From NCBI RefSeq assembly GCF_024519315.1, contig NZ_JANIIC010000040.1, positions 39,104 to 103,103 of the forward strand: 64,000 nt of DNA. Direction: 5' to 3'. Source of the DNA: Streptomyces malaysiensis subsp. samsunensis. GTDB taxonomy: Bacteria; Actinomycetota; Actinomycetes; Streptomycetales; Streptomycetaceae. A program made the translations under genes and the position numbers. Below, one piece after another: positions 52,001 to 61,000 of the stretch (position 1 is the stretch's first letter; each line of letters starts with the position of its first letter). The notes below the pieces were generated by a model that saw only the letters and a program-made list of their open reading frames with translations, was not told the DNA's origin and did not search any database.

Positions 52001-55000
52001 CGACCGTGGACGAGTGGCGCTACCGTGTGATCTGGCGCCCCACGAGCGGCACCCCGGCCCCCTCGCTCACGGGGCCATGGCTGCTGCTGGCACCCGGCTC
52101 CCGTACCGGTGACCCGCTGGTCACGGCCTCCCGCGAGGCACTCGTGGCACACGGCGCCGATGTCGTCCTCGTCGAACTGGGCGAAGACGACGCGGACCGC
52201 GCCACGGTGGCCGAGCGGCTGCGCGCCGCCACCGCCGACCACCCGCTGAACACGTTGTCCGGGGTGCTGTCGCTGCTGCCGCTGGACGAGCACCCGCACC
52301 CCGCACATCCGGTGGCCACCACCGGCCTGACCCTGACCCTCGCGCTGATCCAGGCCCTCGCCGACCTCGGTGTCCGGGCACCGCTGTGGTGCGCCACCCA
52401 GGGCGCGGTGTCCATCGGCAGCTCCGACCCGCTCACCAGCCCCGCCCAGGCCGCGGTGTGGGGCCTGGGTCGGGTGGCCGGAGTGGAGTACCCGGACAGC
52501 TGGGGCGGGCTGATCGACCTGCCGCGGACCATGGACACCCGGGCCGGGACCCGGCTCGCCGGAGTACTCGCGGGCGGTGGCCCCGAGGACCAGGTCGCGA
52601 TCCTCGGCTCGGGCGTGATGCTGCGCCGGCTCGAACCCGCGCCCCTCGGGAACACCCCCGCGCGGCGCGCCTGGAAGCCCCGTGGCACGGTCCTCATCAC
52701 CGGTGGCACCGGTGCCCTCGGCACTCATCTGGCCCGGTGGCTGGCGCACAACGGCGCCGAACACCTGGTGCTGACCAGCCGTCGCGGGCTGGCGGCCCCC
52801 GGCGCCGAAGACCTGGTCGCCGAACTGGCCGAACAGGGCACCCCGGTCACCGTCGCCGCCTGCGATGTGGCCGACCGCGCCGCGCTCCAGCGCGTCCTCG
52901 CGGCCATACCGGACGACCAGCCGCTGACCGCCGTCATCCATGCCGCGGCCCATATCGACCTGGCCGGGCTGGGCGCCACGACTTCGGCGGAGTTCGCCCA
53001 GGTCATGGACGCGAAAGTGGCGGGCGCGGCCCATCTGGACGAGTTGCTGGGCGACACCCCACTGGACGCCTTCGTGCTGTTCTCCTCGGTCTCCGGGCTG
53101 TGGGGTGTGGGCGACCACGGCGCGTATGCCGCCGCCAACGCCTACCTGGACGCGCTCGCCGAGCGACGGCGGGCGAACGGCCTGTCGGCCACCTCGGTGG
53201 CCTGGGGAGTGTGGGACGCCACCGGCGACAACATGCCCGAGGCCCTGGACCTGGACCAGTTGCGGCGGCGTGGACTGCGGTTCATGGACCCGGCGCTCGG
53301 CGTTGCCGCACTGCGGCAGACACTTGACCACGACCAGACCCACCTGGCGATCGCCGATATCGACTGGGACAGCTTCATCCCGGTCTTCACCTCCGCCCGC
53401 CCCAGCCCGCTGCTGGACGAACTGCCCGCGATGCGACGCATCCAGGAGGGCGCCGACGGCGCCGGGGCGATCGCGAACGCCTCGGCCGACGCCTCCTCGG
53501 GCCTGCGGCAGCGGCTGGCCGGACTGACCCCCACCGAGCGTGAGCACACCGTCCTGGAACTGGTGCGCGCGCAGGTGGGGGCCGTCCTGGGCCACGCCAC
53601 CTCGGACGCGGTGGACTCCGAACGAGCCTTCAAGGACCTCGGATTCGACTCGCTGACCGCCGTCGAGCTGCGCAACCGGCTGAACGCCGCCACCGGGCTG
53701 CGCCTGCCCGCCACGCTGGCCTTCGACTACCCCAGCACCGCCGTACTGAGCGAGCACATCCTCACCGAGCTGACGGGGGCGGCGACCGACGGCGAGGCCG
53801 ACGTCCCCGCCCTCACGAACACGGCGGCCGGGGTGGCGGCGACCCGGGCCGTGCCCGCGGACTCCGACGACGACCCCATCGCCATCGTGGCGATGAGCTG
53901 CCGCTACCCGGGCGGAGTGGCCTCCCCCGAGGAGCTGTGGCAGCTGATCGTGTCCGGTGGTGACGCGATCGGCGGGCTGCCCACCGACCGGGGCTGGGAC
54001 ATCGAGGGCATCTACGACCCGGACCCGGACGCGCCCGGCAGGACGTATGTGCGCGAGGGCGGATTCCTCTACGGCGCGGGCGAGTTCGACCCGGCGTTCT
54101 TCGGTATTTCGCCTCGTGAGGCGCTGGCGATGGACCCCCAGCAGCGGCTGCTGCTGGAGACCTCATGGGAAGCCTTCGAGCGCGCCGGTGTGCCCGCGCT
54201 CGCGCTGCGCGGCAGCCGCACCGGCGTCTTCATCGGCTCCAACTACCAGGAGTACGGACCGCGAGTGCACGAGGCGCCCGAGGGCTCCGAAGGCCACCTG
54301 ATGACGGGCAGTGCGGCCAGCGTGGTGTCCGGACGCGTCGCATACGCCTTCGGCTTCGAGGGCCCCGCGGTGACGGTGGACACCGCGTGCTCGTCGTCGC
54401 TGGTGGCGCTGCACCTGGCGGCCCAGGCGCTGCGGAACGGGGAGTGCTCGCTGGCGCTCGCCGGTGGCGTCGCCGTCATGCCGAACCCCGGCGCCCTCAT
54501 CGGCTTCAGCCGCCAGCGGGGCCTGGCGCTCGACGGCCGCTGCAAGGCGTTCGCGGGGGCCGCGGACGGAATGGGGCTCGCGGAGGGCGTCGGTGTGCTG
54601 CTGCTGGAGCGGCTGTCCGACGCACGGCGCAACGGGCACCGGGCGCTGGCGGTGGTACGGGGCAGCGCGGTCAACCAGGACGGTGCGTCGAACGGTCTGA
54701 CGGCGCCGAACGGCCCCTCCCAGCAGCGGGTGATCCGGGCGGCGCTGGAGAGCGCCCGGCTGTCGGCCGCCGAGGTGGACGCGGTGGAGGCGCACGGTAC
54801 GGGGACGAAGCTGGGCGATCCCATCGAGGCGCAGGCGCTGCTCGCGACCTACGGCCAGGAGCGGGTGGCCGAGGACCGGCCGTTGTGGCTGGGCTCGATC
54901 AAGTCGAACATCGGTCATACGCAGGCGGCCGCGGGTGTGGCGGGTGTGATGAAGATGGTGCTGGCGATGCGGCATGGGGTTTTGCCGAGGACGCTGCATG

Positions 55001-58000
55001 TTGATGAGCCCTCGTCGCATGTGGACTGGTCGGCGGGCGCGGTGGGGCTGCTGACGGATGCGGCGGAGTGGCCGGAGGCGGATCGCCCGCGGCGTGCGGG
55101 TGTGTCGTCGTTCGGTATCAGCGGCACCAACGCACACGTGATCCTGGAACACGTTCCGGAGGAGCAGCCGGTCGCCGAGCCTGTGACCGAGGGCCCCGAG
55201 GAGCCGGGGCTGGTGCCGTGGGTGGTGTCGGCGAAGTCCGAGGGTGCGCTGCGGGCGCAGGCGGAGCGGTTGCTGCCCTACGCCCGGGGTGAGGCCGGGA
55301 CGGAGGCGTCGGTGGCCGATGTGGCGCTGTCGCTGGCCACGACCCGGTCGGCCCTTGAAGAGCGGGCGGTGGTGCTGGCGGGTGATGGTGAGGGGTTCGC
55401 CGCTGGGTTGGGGGCGCTGGTGGAGGGCGTTCCGGCGGCTGGTGTGGTGCGGGGTTCGGTGGTGCCGGGGAAGTTGGCGGTGTTGTTCTCGGGGCAGGGC
55501 AGTCAGCGGGTCGGGATGGGCCGGGAGCTGTATGAGGCGTTCCCGGTGTTCGCCGACGCGTTTGACGAGGTGTGTGCGCTGTTCGACGTGGAGTTGGCGC
55601 ATCCGCTGCGGGATGTGGTGTTCGGGGATGCGGACACGGATGCGTTGGATGAGACCGGGTTTACGCAGTGTGGGTTGTTCGCGGTGGAGGTGGCGCTGTT
55701 CCGGCTGGTCGAGTCGTGGGGTGTGCGGCCGGATTTTGTGGCCGGGCATTCGATTGGTGAGTTGGTGGCGGTGTATGTGGCGGGTGTGTTGTCGCTTGCG
55801 GATGCGTGTGTGCTGGTGGCGGCTCGTGGGCGGTTGATGCAGGCGTTGCCGTCGGGTGGGGTGATGGTGTCGGTGCAGGCCGCCGAGGCGGATGTCCTGC
55901 CGTTGCTGGTCGGTCGTGAGGCCGAGGTGAGTGTGGCGGCGGTCAACGGTCCGCGCTCGACCGTGATCTCCGGTGTGGAAGACGCGGTGATGGAGGTCGC
56001 TGGGCTGCTGGAGGCCGCGGGCGTCAAGACGAAGCGGTTGCGTGTTTCGCATGCTTTCCATTCGCCGTTGATGGAGCCGATGCTGGCGGAGTTCCGGCAG
56101 GTGGCGGAGGGACTGTCGTACGCGCCTCCGCGTATCCCGGTCGTGTCGAATGTGACGGGCCAGGTCGCGGACGTCGAGGCGCTGTGCTCGGCCGAGTACT
56201 GGGTGCGGCACGTCCGAGAGACCGTGCGCTTCGCCGATGGGGTGCAGACCCTGGCCGGACAAGGAGCGGTCACCTACCTGGAGTTGGGCCCGGACGGAGT
56301 CCTTTCCGGGATGGGGCAGGAGTGCGTCCCGGACGCCGTATTCACCCCTGTTCTCCGCACCGGTCGAGAAGAGACCGCCTCGGTCATGGAGGGGCTGGCA
56401 CAGATCCATGTGCGGGGCCGCTCCGTGGACTGGGCCGCGCTGCTCGCACCGGCGGGCCCCCGGCCCGTCGAGCTGCCCACGTACCCCTTCCAGCGGGAGC
56501 ACTTCTGGCTGGAGTCGTCCGTCTCGACGACTGAGACGGGGGGCACGGATGCCGTGGACGCCGAGTTCTGGGACGCGGTGGAGCGTGAGGATCTGCCCGC
56601 GCTCACGGACACGCTGGCGGTGACGGGTGAAAGCGGCGCCGGCGAATCGCTCGCGGCGGTGCTGCCGGTGCTCTCGACCTGGCGTCGCCGTGGACGTGAG
56701 CGCGCCACGGTGGACGGGTGGCGCTACCGCGTGTCGTGGTCGCCGGTGTCCGATGGAGCGGGGACGCTGACGGGGACGTGGCTGGTGGCGGTCCCCGCGG
56801 GGATGGCCGCCGACCCATGGGTGTCGGCATGTGTGGATGCCCTCACCGGGCGTGGTGTGTGGCCGGTGAGGGTCGAGCTGGGGCCCGATGACACCGACCG
56901 TGAGGCGGTGGCGGCGCGGCTGCGCGAAGCGCTGGCCGGGTCCGAAGCGACCGCTGTCGCAGGGGTGTTGTCCCTGCTGGCGCTGGCCGAGGGCCGACAT
57001 GACCAGTACCGGTCGGTGCCCCTGGGCGTGGCATTGACGCTGTCGCTGGTGCAGGCGGTGGGCGATGTGGGTGTGGCCGCTCCGGTGTGGTCCGTGACGC
57101 GCGGCGCGGTCGCTGTGTCTGGTTCCGAGAACGTGCGCGAGGTGGAGCAGGCGGCGGTGTGGGGGCTGGGCCGGGTGGCCGGTTTGGAGGTGCCGGAGCG
57201 GTGGGGCGGTCTGCTGGATCTGCCCGAGGTGTGGGATGCGCGGGTGGCGGATCGTCTGGTGGGCGTGGTGAGTGGTCGTGTGGGTGAGGTCGAGGTGGCG
57301 GTGCGGGCGTCGGGGGTGTTTGCGCGTCGTATTGTCCGGGCGTCGGTCGGCGGTGGTGGTGGTGTTGGGGGTTGGGTGCCGTCGGGGACGGTGTTGGTGA
57401 CGGGTGGTACGGGTGCGTTGGGTGGGCATGTGGCGCGGTGGTTGGCGGGTTCGGGTGCGGAGCATCTGCTGCTTGTTTCGCGTCGTGGTCCTGGGGCTGA
57501 GGGTGTGGATGAGTTGTGTGCCGAGTTGCGTGGGGTGGGTGTTCGGGTGACGGTGGTGGCGTGTGATGTGGGTGATCGTGAGGCGTTGGCCGGGGTGTTG
57601 GCCCGGGTGCCGGTGGAGTTTCCGCTGACGGCGGTGGTGCATGCGGCGGGTGTGCTGGATGACGGGGTGCTGGATGGGTTGTCGGTGGGGCGGTTCGAGG
57701 GTGTGTTGCGGGCGAAGTCGGAGGCGGCGTGGCATCTGCATGAGTTGACGTGTGAGTTGGGTCTTTCGGCGTTTGTGTTGTTTTCGTCGTTTTCGGGGGT
57801 GGTGGGTGCTGCTGGGCAGGCGAATTATTCGGCGGCGAATGCGGTGTTGGATGCGTTGGCGGAGTGGCGGCGTGGTGCGGGGTTGCCGGCCACTTCGGTG
57901 GCGTGGGGGCCCTGGGCCGACAACGGCATGGCCGTCAGCAGCGCCGAAGTCAGCCGCACCATCCGGCGCAATGGCATGACCGCGATGGATCCACGGCTCG

Positions 58001-61000
58001 CTCTGGCGGCGCTGGAGCGCGCCATCACCCACTCGGACGCCGCACTCGCCGTTGTCGACGCCGACTGGGAGCGTTTCGCCGATACCTTCGAGGCGCGGCG
58101 GCTCTCCCGGCTGCTCAGCGGAGTCCCGGAAGTCCGGAAGCTGGCCGCGGCCACCCGGCCCGGCGACACCGAAACGGCCTACACCGAGGGGGCTTCGGCA
58201 CTCGTCCGCCGTCTGGAGACACTGCCCGAAGCCGAACGGCAGCGAAGCCTGCTGGAGCTCGTGCGTGCCCATGTGGCCGCCGTACTCGGGCACAGTGGTG
58301 TGGACGCCATCGGGCCCGGCCGCGCCTTCATGGAGATCGGCTTCGACTCCCTGACCGCGGTGGGCCTGCGCAACCAGCTCAGCGAGGCCACGGGCGTCCA
58401 ACTCCCGGCCACCCTGGTCTTCGACTACCCCACACCGACCGCGCTCGCCGGGTATCTGCTCACCGAACTGCTCGGCAGCCACCAGCAGACGGACGGCGCG
58501 ACCGCCGACGTGGCCACGACCGAGTCCACCGCGACGGATGATCCGATCGCGATCGTCTCGATGAGCTGCCGCTTCCCCGGCGACGTACGCTCCGCCGAAG
58601 ATCTGTGGCGGCTGCTGGCGGCCGGAGAGGACGCCGTCTCGGCCTTCCCCACGGACCGTGGCTGGGACCTCGACGGGCTGTACGACACGGACCCGGACGC
58701 GCTCGGCAAGAGCTACGTACGCGAGGGCGCGTTCCTCTCCGAGGTGAGCGGCTTCGACGCGTCCTTCTTCGGCATCTCGCCACGCGAGGCGCTGGCGATG
58801 GACCCCCAACAGCGGCTGCTGCTGGAAACGTCGTGGGAGCTGTGGGAACGGGCCGGAATCGACCCCGAAACGGTGCGCGGCAGCCGTACCGGTGTGTTCA
58901 TGGGCACCAACGGCCAGGAGTACGTGTCCCTGCTCGACCGTGCCCCCGAGACCACCGAGGGCTATGTGGCCACCGGAAACGCGGCCAGCGTCGTCTCCGG
59001 CCGCATCTCCTACACCTTCGGCTTCGAGGGCCCGGCGGTCACGGTGGACACTGCCTGCTCGTCGTCGCTGGTGGCGCTGCACCTGGCGGCACAGTCGCTG
59101 CGGCAGGGTGAGTGCTCCCTCGCGCTCGCCGGTGGCGTCTCGGTGATGGTGTCCCCACGTGGCTTCGTCGAGTTCAGCCGCCAGCGGGGCCTGGCGCCCG
59201 ACGGCCGGTGCAAGCCGTTCGCGGCCGCCGCCGACGGCACGGCCTGGGGTGAAGGCGTGGGCATGCTGCTGCTGGAACGGCTGTCGGACGCGCGCCGCAA
59301 CGGCCATGAGGTGCTGGCGGTGGTACGTGGCTCCGCCGTCAACCAGGACGGTGCCAGCAACGGCCTCACCGCGCCCAATGGGCCGTCCCAGCAGCGGGTG
59401 ATCCGCCAGGCGCTGGCCAACGCCGGGCTCACGGCCGGGCAGGTGGATGTCGTGGAGGCACACGGTACGGGTACGACACTGGGCGATCCGATCGAGGCGC
59501 AGGCACTGCTGGCCACGTACGGGCGTGAACACACCGACGACCAGCCCCTGTGGCTGGGGTCCATCAAGTCCAACATCGGGCACACCCAGGCGGCCGCCGG
59601 CGTAGCGGGTCTGATCAAGATGGTGCTGGCCATGCGGCACGGTCTGCTGCCCGGGATGCCGAACGTGGACGAGCCCAGCCCGTACGTGGACTGGTCGCCC
59701 GGCACCGTCCAACTGCTGGCCGAGGCCACGCCGTGGCCCGAGACCGGTCGGTTGCGGCGGGCGGGTGTGTCCTCCTTCGGCGTCAGTGGCACCAACGCGC
59801 ACATCATCCTCGAACAGGCTCCGCCGCGGGATCCGGAGCCCGAGCGGCCCGTGGTGGACGGGCCGGTCGGCGGGGTGGGGCAGATACCCGGCACCCCATG
59901 GCTGGTGTCGGGCAAGTCCGAGGCCGCCCTGCGCACCCAGGCGGACCGGCTGCTGGCCCATGTGCGTGAGCGGGCGGAGCTCTCGGCCGAGGACGTCGGG
60001 CTGTCGCTGGCGACGACGCGCAGTGCGTTCGAGCACCGTGCGGTGGTGCTGGCCGGGGACCGGGATGGACTGGTCGACGGTGTGGCGGCGCTCGCGGAGG
60101 GCCGGGACGCCTCGGGGCTGATCCGGGGCATGGCCGGTGCTGATGGTCGTGCGGTGTTGGTCTTCCCTGGTCAGGGGTCGCAGTGGGTGGGGATGGCGGC
60201 GGGGTTGCTGGAGTCTTCGCCGGTGTTCGCGGAGCGGGTGGGTGAGTGTGCGGCGGCGTTGGCGCCGTTTGTGGACTGGTCGCTGGGGGATGTGTTGCGG
60301 GGTGGTGAGGGTGCTGCGGTGGCGTTGGAGCGGGTGGATGTGGTGCAGCCTGCTCTGTTCGCGGTGATGGTGTCGTTGGCGGGGCTGTGGCGTTCGTACG
60401 GTGTCGAGCCTGCCGCTGTTATCGGCCATTCGCAGGGTGAGATCGCGGCGGCGTGTGTGGCGGGTGCGTTGTCGTTGGAGGATGCGGCGCGTGTGGTGGC
60501 TCTGCGGAGCAGGGCGTTGCGGGCGTTGTCGGGGCGTGGCGGCATGGTATCGGTGTCGCTGCCGGTGGAGGAGGTGCGGGAGCGGCTGGTCCCATGGGGT
60601 GAGCGGCTGTCGGTGGCGGCGGTGAACGGGCCGTCGGTGGTCGTGGTCTCCGGTGACGCGGACGCGTTGGACGAGCTGCTGGCCGTATGCGAGGGCGAGG
60701 GGATCCGGGCACGCCGTATCCCTGTGGATTACGCCTCCCACAGCGCCCATGTCGAAGCCATCGAGGACGAGTTGCTGCGAGAGCTCGCGGGGATCAGCCC
60801 TCGGTCGTCGTCGGTGCCGTTCTATTCGACGGTGACCGGTGGGGCGCTGGATACGACCGCGTTGGACGCCGGGTACTGGTACCGCAATCTGCGTCAGACC
60901 GTGCGTTTCGACGAGACCGTCCGCGCCTTGCTGGCTGACGGCTTCGATACGTTCATCGAGGCCAGCGCACACCCCGTCCTGACGATGGGCGTGGAGCAGA

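Larger units (their letters stand above)
53866..58470 (+). other. PKS module 5: KS-AT(malonyl)-KR(B-type)-ACP
   Basis: KS Cys1786; AT Ser2240 in GHSIGE and HAFH at 2340; KR GTVLVTGG near 2785, LDD at 2875 and Tyr2932 in QANYSAAN; ACP Ser3106 in IGFDSL. AT and KR segments are near-copies of those in module 1. Confidence 0.9.

Noticed and set aside
32405..60650. Tandem repeats or a CRISPR-like array suggested by recurring GTGGCGGCG-type blocks
   Set aside because: The blocks are the homologous AT and KR domains of successive modules, spaced several kb apart and coding in frame; no short regularly spaced repeats with unique spacers exist.
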